Below the pieces are notes generated by a model. The model ran no database searches and was not told where the DNA came from. It saw only the letters and a list, made by a program, of their open reading frames with translations. Made by a program: the position numbers and the translations under genes. A DNA stretch of 64,000 nucleotides from Artemisia argyi (Eukaryota > Streptophyta > Magnoliopsida > Asterales > Asteraceae): NCBI GenBank assembly GCA_030686995.1, contig CM060697.1:105399272-105463271 (forward strand), written 5' to 3'. Within the stretch, counting starts at the first letter, position 1. Each line of letters opens with the position of its first letter. Shown one piece after another: positions 34,513-45,551 of this stretch.

Positions 34513-36459
34513 AACCAAGCCTATCTTTAGATAGGCTAATCCTAACTAGGAATAAGATGAAGCACCATGAACACCATCTTCAAACTGTGGTTTGACTTTC
34601 GTTGACCATCATTGAAATTTGAGTAAATTAACTATTTACCCTACACTATAAGCTCACAGAAGCTAGAAAACTAAGATGAGCTTGTAAAAGTTGAAAATAG
34701 CTTGGATGCAAGCTGATTAAACAATTTTTCTTGTATTTTTATATTTTTCTTATTTTTTAAAGCTTTTGATGAAATTAAAAGCTGAATTGAAAGATGTAAA
34801 GGTATGAAATGTAAATGAGATAAAAATGAACTGAAATTGACAAGAAGTAAACTGAATAACAACAATGTAAACTATAAAATTGAATTAAAGAAGTAAAACT
34901 AAATTTTATTAAACTAAAAATAAGAGTACAATTAAGAACCGAGTTTAACTAATACAATGAAAGGAAATTTTAGCAGAGTAACACTACACCTAAACTACAT
35001 TCAAAATAAGCTATCCTAACCCTCCTTTTATAGCCGTGAGTGAGAAGGGTCTAGAGCACGATTGCCAAGCTGGCAATCCATGTGATGTGCTTTCTCTGAG
35101 TGTATCTGAGCCCTTAGATCATGAATTAATCATTCCCAATTGATTAGCACCCTTGGATCATGAGTTGTGACGTGTAGGGACCAATGGTAGACTGCCACCT
35201 CATCCTCGTGTGTGTTTCTTCGCTCTGACAATCCCTTGGCACGTCTGACATGCTTCTAGAAGTAAGTGATTAGACCAAAACACCCTTAATTTCCGTAATT
35301 TTGAGGGACGAGTGTTCTAGGGTTCATGTTATTTTTCTGGGTAAAAGAGGGTGATTTGGGGGGCGGGTAATATTATTTTATCTTTGTTTGACTTTGGGGT
35401 GAGTTGGGTTTGACCGTAGGTGGAATTGGGCTCGGGTTGTGTTAATAAGGAACTGGGCTTGGGATTGGCTTGTTGGATTTGTAACTTGGATTTATTATTT
35501 GTGGACTAGGATTTGGACTTTTCTCTTGTTGTAATTTCAGATTTGTGGCCAAAATAAACAAGTACCAATTGTGTCATTTTCTGAAATACAAGGACTGAAT
35601 CTGCCAACTTCAAAAAGTGTCATCCAAGGGCTTCTCTTGCCATTCTTGATTTGTTGAAGGGCTCTTGTTGATTTTCTTCAAAAATATCATTAAGGGACTA
35701 AATTTACCAACTTTGAAACTGTGAGGGCCATTCTTGCAATTTCATCAAACTTCTCTTCAAGGATCAATTTTGTAAATCTTTCAAACTCTAAGGACCTCTT
35801 TTGACTTTATAAGCTCAACTTTGACTTTCAACACTCATTCCACTCTCGTGCTCGTTTTTGCCGGTTTTCGTTGTTTTTTTCGTCCTTTTAGAAAATATCC
35901 GTACCTGCACATTCACAATCACACAAACACATTTTCTTTGGCAATTTGGGTTAGTTTTTGGATTATTTAGTCTCATTTTGGTCAAGAAAAGGTGAGTAAA
36001 TAAGTACTCACCAAAATCTCCCGGACTAAAGTATTGTCGTGCCCTCACAAAATGTGATCAATTCACGTTTTTGAGATAAATAATTTCATAACTCTTCCTA
36101 CTAACGTTGTAAAGTAGCAAGGAGGTTCAAAAGAAGTTACAAAATTATTTATTCCCGAAAACACCCCGTTTTCCAAATTTATTCTTTATTCTACTTATCA
36201 CTACTATTTTTTGGATTTTTCACTTTATTCTTATGACGGTTTGTTGAACTTTCATTATTTTGAAATAATTTTTAGGGTCAAAGAGTAGAAACACTCATGG
36301 AGAAGTGACCATACGGATAAAAATCGCCATCCTTGATTTTTCACGAGCCCCTAAACTAAGCTTAAAAACGAGATCACAACTTACTTACAAGTTAGATGCT
36401 AACACTACTCATAAAAGTTACTTGTGGAAACCTCTTACTCCCATTTTCTTAATGTATCT

Positions 36460-36462
<3 letters not shown>

Positions 36463-36508
<46 letters not shown>
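36463..36508. repeat. Poly(T) tract, 46 bases
   Basis: An uninterrupted T homopolymer in the post-pol region of the Athila derivative. The exact length may be unreliable in any assembly. Confidence 0.9.
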
Positions 36509-36514
<6 letters not shown>

Positions 36515-37250
36515 TCGTTTAGAAATGAATTGCTTCATATTTTCTCGTTTCAATAACTTTTAAGTCCAATAGAGATACCAAGTTTAAACGCTAAGTAGTT
36601 TTTCATTTTCTCTCAAGAACCACTGCTTTAGAAATTCGGTCCACATCAAGGATTGGGTACATACAATCCCATATATAAGTTGTGGAGTACTACACGTGCA
36701 CCTCATGTGACTAATTCAGAATTATCCACATGCACCTTACGCGCCAACAACTTTTATAACACTTAAGCTCTTATTCAATATAAACTCTCACTTTTCACTT
36801 TTTATTTATTTTATTTATTTTTATTTTTCACTTTCATCATTTTTTTCTTTTTTCATTTTTTCATTCTTTCAACAATAACAATGGAAGCTTACCGGGGAGC
36901 TCCAAAACCACATACATATCAACTTTTTACTTTTGGTTTTTCATTTTTGCTTTTATTTTTGATGTGTCCTTGATATGTACCCAACTTCTAAAGCAAAGAT
37001 TCTTTTAAGAAAATGAGAAACTAAATATTGCCCAAACCTAAATACCACTGATTAACCTAGAACATCTATTATTATTGGTGAAACAATTTTGTGTGAGTAA
37101 AAAGGCACAAGTACCTTCCATGAGCTCTAAAGAGAACCAATTACTCCACGTTTAGCATCTAACTTCTAAATAAACTCTATCATCTCTCGCTCTTCGCAAT
37201 TTAAGATCTCAAGTAATGAAACCCGCGAATGCTTAGCCGATAATCAGCTA

Positions 37251-37448
37251 CGCATATATAAAGTCAGATACGGAAACTTGCAAACTCTTGAAAAAGAATT
37301 CGCATTTTCTATCTCCTTATGTAAAAGACTAGCGAAAGCTTTTAAGCTGCGCATGTATAAAGTCAAGTACGGGAATTTGCAGATTCTTAAGAAAGAATTC
37401 GCATTTTATAGCTCCTGGTGTACAAGACTAGCACAAGCTTATATGATT
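37251..37448 (+). repeat. 99 bp tandem duplication within an open frame
   Basis: CGCATATATAAAGTCAGATACGG (37251 on) recurs as CGCATGTATAAAGTCAAGTACG at 37350, a 99 bp period, or 33 codons. Both units stay open on the + strand and encode similar peptides (YGNLQTLEKEFAFSIS and YGNLQILKKEFAFYSS). This is antisense to the host Athila element. Whether it is translated is unknown. Confidence 0.7.
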
Positions 37449-38728
37449 ATCATTGGTTAAGGGAACAAGCTAGGGCTCAACACGCCCGGTCAAGTCAAAA
37501 TATTTATTCCTACTCTCGCCAGCTGGAAAGTCAACAAGTTTTCAAAACTTATTCAAAACTTATTATATTTTTGCACAAAATTTTCAACTTTTCACATTTT
37601 TTGTGCTTTTTCATTCATTTTTCTTCAAAATTTTCAAATTTCTCAAGTTTTTCAATTTTTTTCATTTTTGAGGAAAAACGGAGTTGCGAGAGTTCACAGC
37701 AAAATGCAAGGCAACAATCAGATCGAAAGATCACTCCCCAGACTAAAATGAAACATTGTCCTAAATGTTTAAAAGGTAAGGGTTCTCCTACATAAATCTA
37801 AGGCCGTTTATTAATTATGCCAAAAGATAAATGTTAGTCGATAAGATTAGGATATTTGGATGACTAACGAATGATGAAACTCGAGTGGAGACAAAATAAC
37901 GATCACGAGAGTCTTCATTATTCGGGCAAATTCCTGTACATAAACACAAATAAACACGAAACATGAGATATGGAAGAGGTCACCCCCTCCTCACGTTATT
38001 TGTTAGAAATAAGAAAAATAAGAAGATGAATTGGATAAGCATGGGTTGCCTCCCACGAAGTGCTTGTTTTTGTTCACCGAGTCACATGAGCTTGACTTGA
38101 TCCCCGAATTAAGTTGTTCTTTTGGAAAAATCTGTGGAAAAGATAATCTCTATCGGGCTTTCATTCAATACATTTCGATAAACATATGAATTGTGAGAAA
38201 GTTCCACCCCGATAAGATAACCGCTGATATTCTAATAGTGAAAACTATTAGAAACGATAGCAGGGTCAAAAATATTGTCCTCACTCCTGATGGAGTGACG
38301 GAGAAGAGAAATCACATCAAATATGATAAATGGAAAGAATGTCATGGTAACAATGATGAACAATTCATCATCATAAAACGGAGATTTCATAATTGTGGAA
38401 TTATGAATCTCATCATTAAAGTTCTTTTGAAAGATTTTCTCGGGTGGGAGGGATGGGATAAAATTTTCTTGTAAACTCTCATGTTTAAAAATGCCACCAC
38501 CCGGGTCATGATAATTTTCGAGATCAAAACAGAAATGATCATACTCTGGATGAGAGATGAAATGAGAAAATTCACCGGAGAACTTCTCAGGATCAAGATC
38601 AATCTTATCAAAACAAAACGAGTCATACTCTAGAAGAGAGATATAAGCAAGAGAAGTGGTACTGCCACTACTCGTCTCTTCCGTATGATCGATATCAAAG
38701 TGAAAAGCTTCATAAACCGGATAAGAAT

Positions 38729-39079
38729 TGTAGAATACTAATCAAGTTGGAAACATGATTTCCTTGTGGTTTGTGTGGCATTGGAAGAGATAAAGAGGAA
38801 GAAAGAGTAGAACCTTGAGAGAGAAATAGAATGATTAGATTATGATGAATGAAGGTCCAAACCTCTCCACATGTGGAGAGGGGTATTTATACTTACAACA
38901 TAGACGCCCACACCCGGGCTGTGGATCAGGCATACAGTGGGTAAAGACCCGTCCTTCTTCCACGGTGTTACTTAAACTAATATTAACTAACTAATATGTA
39001 AACTAACTACGAGCTAACTTAATGCAATTACAATAATCAGGTGACCGAGACTTTTACAGGAATATTTGTATTCCTAACA
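38729..39079 (-). repeat. Copia element 1: 3' LTR
   Basis: 351 bp. On the minus strand it starts TGTTAGGAATAC and ends ATTCTACA. It contains a CTCCACATGTGGAG palindrome and a TATAAATACC-like TATA region (plus-strand GGGGTATTTATACTT), the probable promoter when present in the 5' copy. Confidence 0.93.
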
Positions 39080-39080
39080 A

Positions 39081-39091
39081 TCTCCCCCTAA
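39081..39091 (-). promoter_or_regulatory. Copia element 1: polypurine tract
   Basis: The minus strand reads TTAGGGGGAGA directly upstream of the 3' LTR, the expected plus-strand DNA primer. The second copia element has the same tract next to its LTR. Confidence 0.8.
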
Positions 39092-42029
39092 GTGAGGTCA
39101 CCTTTGAAATTAAGCTCTTTGGTCTTTAAGCATTCTTTCGTCTCTGTAGCTTGTAGGATCTGATTCTTCACTTTTCTACTCACTTTGTACTTCAAGCAAG
39201 CGAACTTGTGATTTGAATTCCTTAGTGATATGTGATTGTTGAGCTTCTTTGAGATCATCAGCCACAGTAAATCTCCAAGCTCATCCATAGCAGTATCGCC
39301 TTCATGTGATGTAGTGACTTTAGGACCATCATGCTCACACTCTTCTGGATCAGGAGACTTTGCATTAGAGTTGTGGATCAGGAGACTTTTTCATCAGAGT
39401 TGCGGAAACGTTGTTGGTAGTCTGTCAACATTTGTTGTAGCAAGTCTCTCATCTTCATTGATAGTGTGGAGGATGTGTGAGCATAAGCTATGGATTGACC
39501 CGATTCAGCTAGAAATGGAGGCCACCAACGCCATCTTTATATGTGTCCCTGAAATAAAACAGTTAGCAATAAAGATAGAGAACGAATATGGCTTTGTCAT
39601 TCATTCTGCGAGGACAGACTACCCTCCGGTTTTGTGAAAACCGACTTGTGATCAGGTAGAGTCTCTTTTTAAAGTAGACTCTCCTTGACAGGAATTTCCA
39701 GCTTATAGTAATGAATTTTCCAAAGAATCCACTATGGAATCTTCATACTAAGCATGTTCTCATACCGGAACGTCTCAAAGCAGACAGCACGATAGAGTGA
39801 ATTGATATTCACGGATTGATGAGAAATTGATTTATAGAAATCACTCGCGTATCATATAATAAACAATTTTTGAGACACAACGAGTGTTTTATACTCAGAA
39901 TCACATTTCCATCAAAAATACTTTTGTTTGAAAGATTATACACAATCAATGTGCTTGAAAAATTAGTTTGTGAGCACATTGAAAGGTTTTAGCAAAAGTA
40001 TCCGTCAATCCATATCCTGGAACAAGTTTGATTCAATATTTGAGTCGCACCATTGTTGCTTTCTAGTTGTCACTTGATCATTGATCCAAGATGGATCTCA
40101 CATGTCACCTACAAAGAGCTTGAGTGATGTTCGCTCTAGAAGGATTTCCATCTTCATTGTGAATATTTTCATATCACTCGGATGTTCTGGCAATATCACA
40201 AGGATAATGCGTAGGACTCTAAATATTTTATCTTATTTTCCACATAGTGTGAAACAATAAGCATATTTGGAATGTGTCCTATCGAGATTTATGGATGATC
40301 TCATGGCTCTAGACTCAATAGTGCGTTTTGATCCACTCCTGGAGACTGGGGAGGCGTCTCATGTTTAGGTACCAACATTTCTCGCAATGAGCGGTTGATA
40401 CATTACACAGGGTTCCCCGTGAGAATGAAACAAACTCTTTTAAGAGAACTTGAGTGGTTGGGAAGTTTAATGCAGTGCGTCACTGGGTCCATGACGTCTT
40501 GTCTTCAATACCGGTATTATCTTAGTAACCGCCAGTAGATTATGCATTGAACCCGGTTTCTGCCCTAAGGTTGAATATATGGAGGGCTATTTCTTTTCAC
40601 CCTTTCTCATTACATTTCTTTTTCATTCTTCAACCCCTTCAGTGCTTACCGAGACTTCACCACTAGAACCTTGTTGGGTTTGTTCCAGTCCTAGCTCTAT
40701 CTCAGTCCGCACTCTTCCCTTTCTCACTTTACTACTTTTTTTAATCATTCCTAAGGACTTCTAATCTATCTAGAGGATTGTCCCTGGGAAGATCCTTCCG
40801 GTTCTGGTGGATCATGAGAATTCATACCTAACCATAACCAACCTTATAACTCCATGCATAAAGATAGATGGTCGGTCTTTGGTATAACTACCACAAACGC
40901 CTTTTGCTCCCCCTCAATATGTGCATCGATATTCGAAAGTGTTTAGCACATATGTGGGAGCATATTTATTGAGTTCAAAAGATCACTTTTGATTATCAGA
41001 TTTCATATTTAAATCACATTCTCTCCCCCGATCAAAAATTTCAAATCTTTTGAGATTTTGGATCCCAATTGATTTAAATAAGTTAGAGAACGTTTGGGAG
41101 AGAAATGCGGTTAATTTTTAATATTTTCTGATAAAAGGAACCTTTTTCTTGCTCCCCTTCAATCTGTGAAGGAGGTTGTTTTGTGTCAGATTTGAAGAGT
41201 TTACAAAAGATTCAAAGTTTTAATGAAAACTCTTTTAAAATGTACTCATTCTGACACATAACCATCACCAATAGTTTTGTTGCTTTTGTACAAAGTGGAG
41301 AGTTTTGATGATACATAAAATTTTGAGAAATCATGCTCCCCCTCAATCAATGACGGGTGTTAAAACTGAAATATTTTTCATAAAATATGAAATTCATTGA
41401 TTAAGAGAAACGTTTATCAAACATTTGAGTTTAATTTGATTTTTAATCAAAATCTCATGGTACCACCAAGTTTTGCACAAATACTTTCCGGAAAAATCAT
41501 AGAAGGGAAAGTATTTGGCGATAAAAAGAAGACTTCTCTTCTTTATCAAGAAATAATGCACTGAAACGTACATTAGATCGAAGGTGCATGAATATAAAGT
41601 AATTCACGCTCGGATGAACGACACCCTTTACTAGGAACAACCGTCTTTTTGGCGACGTGTTTTCCTCATTTTGAAAATCGGGTTGCTATCTGAAGTAATA
41701 GCAAGCCATAATTTTGAAGTCCGGGTTGCTGCCTGAAATGACTACAAGCCATTTTTTTGAAGAATGTTTTGAGAAACGACATGTTTTAGAAAACAAACTT
41801 TATTTGAAACCGAAAAACTCTTGCTCAAGCATATGTATGATTCCGTGTCATTATTGAATAACATTTCTAGAAACGTACATAATATTGATTACACAAGAGA
41901 CATGTCGTGAGAAGAATATTTTTGTATTTTATATGATTTTTCAGATTTTTATGGTTTTTATAGGTTTTATATTTTTCTATTTTCTTTTTGTGTCAATATT
42001 ATGTACAAAGGATATGTGAAGCAACCCCT
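39092..42029 (-). other. Copia element 1: ~2.9 kb 3' non-coding region
   Basis: No retroviral-type domain is encoded between the pol stop and the PPT. The stretch is collinear with 59,196-62,164 of the second copia element, so it is an inherited part of the family. It contains further PPT-like tracts (plus-strand CTCCCCCTCAAT near 40,908 and 41,336). Open frames on the + strand are interrupted in one copy or the other. Confidence 0.6.
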
Positions 42030-45000
42030 TTACTCCTCCTGATCTTCCTGAAGACTTATGAGATCCTCAGGCGTGAGACTCTTCATACCAAGGCGTGGGA
42101 GGATGAATTGAAATCGGTCCCTAGAAAGTGCTTTGGTGAAGATATCAGCTAGCTGGAACTCAGTCCTCACGAAGTGAAGTTCCACAATTCCTTTCTCAAC
42201 TTGCTCCCTGATGAAGTGATGTCGAATGTCAATGTGCTTAGTCCTTGAATGCTGGACATTGTTGCAGCAGAGTGCAATTGCACTTTTGTTGTCACAGTAC
42301 ATGGGAATCTTGTTGCATACGAAGCCATAGTCTAAAAGTTGAGATCGCATCCATAAGATCTGAGCACAGCACGAGGACATGGCAATGTATTCAGCTTCTG
42401 TGGAGGAGATAGATGTACTCATTTGTTTCTTTGACGACCAACTGACTAGCTTATTACCCAAAAACTGAGCACCCCCAGATGTACTGCGACGAGTGTCTTG
42501 ACATCCCGCATGGTCAGCATCAGAATATGCTGTGAGAGTCATAGAAGTTTCCTTGGGGTACCATAGGCCCATGTGGATTGTTCCTTTAAGATACCGAAAG
42601 ACTCTCTTGACAGCTTCCAGATCTTTCTTGGTGGGTTTGGATTGATACCGAGCAGACATGCAAACTGCAAATAGAAGATCTGGTCTGCTGGCAGTAAGAT
42701 ACATTAAGGAGCCAATCATGCTTCGATACTTGGTTTGTTCGACCGGGATTCCCACATCATCTTTATCTAGTTTTGATCTTTCAATCATAGGAGTATCAAC
42801 TGAATCACAGGAATCGAATCCAAATTTCTTCAAGATTTCATTGGCATACTTGGATTGATTGATGAAGATGCCATTGGGATTTTGAGATATTTGCAATCCT
42901 AGAAAGAAAGACATTTGACCCATCATAGACATCTGGAATTCAGAACTCATCTCTTGGGAGAAACGATCACACTCTTTGGAATCAGAGGAGGCAAATATGA
43001 TGTCATCAACATAGATTTGTACATGAAGAAGGTTTTTGCCCGTTTTTCTGGTAAAGAGTGTAGGATCAACAGCGCCTTTGGAAAATTTGTTAGCAAGAAG
43101 GAATTTAGACAAGGTGTCGTACCACGCCCTAGGCGCTTGCTTAAGCCCATAGAGAGCCTTCTTCAAACGATACACATGATTAGGGCGTTCTGGATCCACA
43201 AAACCTTCGGGTTGGCTTACATACACCACCTCTTTTAGATCGCCATTTAAGAATGCAGTCTTGACATCCATTTGATAAACCACCATGTTCTGACTTGCAG
43301 CATTTGCGAGAAATATTCTTATGGCTTCAATTCTAGCAATAGGTGCGAAGGATTCTTCAAAGTCTATACCTTCTTCTTGACGGTATCCTTTTGCCACAAG
43401 CCTAGCCTTGTTCTTCAATACGTCACCATGCTCATCAAGTTTAACTTTAAATATCCATTTAAGAGCAATGATCATAGCACAATCAGGAGGCGGTACTAAT
43501 TCCCACACATCCAGTCAGTCAAACTCATGAATCTCGTCCACCATTGCAGTGAACCATGAGTATTTAGACATTGCATCCTTGAAGTCTTTTGGTTCAACTT
43601 TAGAGAGGACAGAATTGAAGAAGCACCACAATGCGTCGGTTGCAAGTTGCTTACGGGTAGATACCGGACGCGAAGGGTTTCCAATAATGTTGTCAATTGG
43701 GTGATCATTTGTCCATTTCCTAAGGTGTTCATGGGGTTGAGAATAGGGAACTGAGGTAGCCGTGTTAGATTCATCGGAGGATGTAGCATCATTTGACGAT
43801 TCAGGGGCAAAGATGTTGACAAATGGCTCATTATCAGGTGGAGCGAAAGGATTTACTTCAGACGAATTATCCACAACTGCTACTCGTTGTACAAATGAAG
43901 GTTGGTCATTAGAAGTGGTAACTGAGCGACTGATGGTGGGGGCTTCAGGATCCCATAACAACGAAGTGGATGGCCCATCATTATCAACTGGGACATTTGC
44001 TACCCCAGCTATTTGTTGAACCAGTGTGGCTTCTGGAGCATCCACATGTTGAGGTTCAAAGTATTCATCAAACATAGGATCAAACAGTTTCTTCCAATCT
44101 TCACTTGTAGGTGGTACAAAAGGAGTAGCAGGAGTGGGATTCTGTACAAGCCTGGAGCTTATAGGTCCAGGAGACAAAAGGTTAGGTACGGGTCCAGAAC
44201 TTGATTGTCCAGGAACCGGTTGCTCAGTCAGCTCATCGAAAGTAACGTGGATTGTTTCCATTATGTCTCTGGTACGTTTGTTGTAGATTCGGCACCCCTT
44301 TCGCTCTGGAGCATAGCCAACGAAGAAACCAATGTCGGCCTTGGCCTTGAGCTTCCCAAGGTCTTCACTGTCATTAGTTGGATAGCACAATGCACCAAAT
44401 ACTCGAAGAAACGAAAGGTCTGGTTTTCTGCCATGAACCTGTTCATATGGAGTCTTGTAGTGGAGAGGATGTATCAAGGATCGGTTCTGTGTGTAACATG
44501 CAGTTGCAATTGCCTCAGCCCAAAGAAACATAGGAGCTTTGGAAAAGATGAGCATAGTCCTTGCGGCTTCAACTAAGGTGCGATTGCGTCTTTCAACAAC
44601 TCCATTTTGTTGAGGAGTACGTGGAATGCTCTTCTGATGACTAATGCCGACACCATCATAAAATTGAGCAAGTTGTTTGTTCACAAACTCCGTTCCATTA
44701 TCAGTACGAATGAATCTAACTGTTTTGTTGAGACGAACTTGCAACTGCTTGATGAGTTTGATGATGGTTTTCGGAGTTTCGTCTTTTGATCGTAGAAATT
44801 TTACCCACGTGAATCGAGAATGATCATCGATGATAACAAGCACATATTTCTTTCCATTGATACTTTGAATCCTCATTGGTCCACAGAGATCCATGTGAAG
44901 AGTATGTAGAACTTCCATGATGGAATTGACAGTCTTGGGTTTATGGGTGTGCTTATTGCTCTTGCCCATTTGACATGCTGAACACAAATGATCTTTTTCA

Positions 45001-45551
45001 TACTTAAGTCTGGGCAAGCCTCGAACAAGATCCTTACGTGTGAGTTCATTGATGGTACCAAAGTTCAAATGGTTTAAACGACGATGCCACAACCATGATT
45101 TGTTCTTGGAGGCTTTAGAAAGCAAGCAAATTGGAGAGGACCGTAGCATGTCTTCGATAGAGATGGTATAAAGATTAGTGCCCCGACTCCCCTTGAGGAG
45201 ATCAACACCATCTAATTCTCTAACAAAATAGGTGTGCTTTTTGAAAGCAACTTCAAGATCAGAATCACAGAATTGACCAACAGAAAATAGATTGTGCCCA
45301 AGTCCTTCCACGTAGTAAACTCTGGATATCACACTGTCTCCAAAGACGTAATCACCATAACCCATTATAGATCCAAAATGGTCGTTCCCAAATCTGACCG
45401 TACCAATAAACTTATCCACGAAATTCTTGAGCCGCGAGCGATCTCCAGTCATATGTTTTGAGCAACCTGAGTCCAAATACCAAAGGACGATTTGTACGAC
45501 CTGCATTTGAAACCAGACAATGGTGGATAAGTGAAAAAACTGGAGCCCCAC
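42030..45551 (-). pseudogene. Copia element 1: pol (protease, integrase, RT, RNase H), one nonsense codon
   Basis: The frame runs from 45,551 to the stop at 42,030, broken only by TGA at 43515-43517, where the second element has Arg (EFD-R-LDVWE). Protease motif LWYLDSGCSKHMTG is followed by the integrase zinc-binding region (WHRRLNHLNF, CSACQMGK). The catalytic triad is visible: Asp in HMDLCGP, Asp in RTDNGTEF, Glu in NGVVERRNRT. RT follows, with [20 protein letters not shown] and [11 protein letters not shown]. RNase H has [21 protein letters not shown] and CDNKSAIAL. All catalytic residues are intact. The upstream linker frame overlaps it by 140 bases in another frame, so a frameshift separates gag from pol. 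Confidence 0.92.

Larger units (their letters stand above)
29915..36011 (-). repeat. Athila 3' LTR copy, containing two later insertions
   Basis: Collinear with 54001-56544 at high identity by eye once the 3,493 bp solo LTR (30600-34092) and the 42 bp insert (34471-34512) are set aside. Flanking material at 36012-36049 (minus-strand TGTGAGGGCACG start) and 29,110-29,914 probably also belongs to the LTR but has no counterpart in the truncated 5' copy. Open frames here are not genes. Confidence 0.75.
36050..38728 (-). pseudogene. Athila post-protease/post-pol remnant
   Basis: Minus-strand translation of about 38,720-38,120 gives acidic, Asp/Glu/Phe-rich sequence (for example EAFHFDIDHTEETSSGST). 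It continues the linker left of the copia insertion and reaches a stop near 38,115. Just after that, GTGGGAGGCAACCCATGC (minus strand, about 38,043-38,060) is a motif I associate with the region after pol in Athila/Tat elements. The rest down to the LTR is non-coding, T-rich and A-rich. No RT, RNase H or integrase motif is present. Confidence 0.55.
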
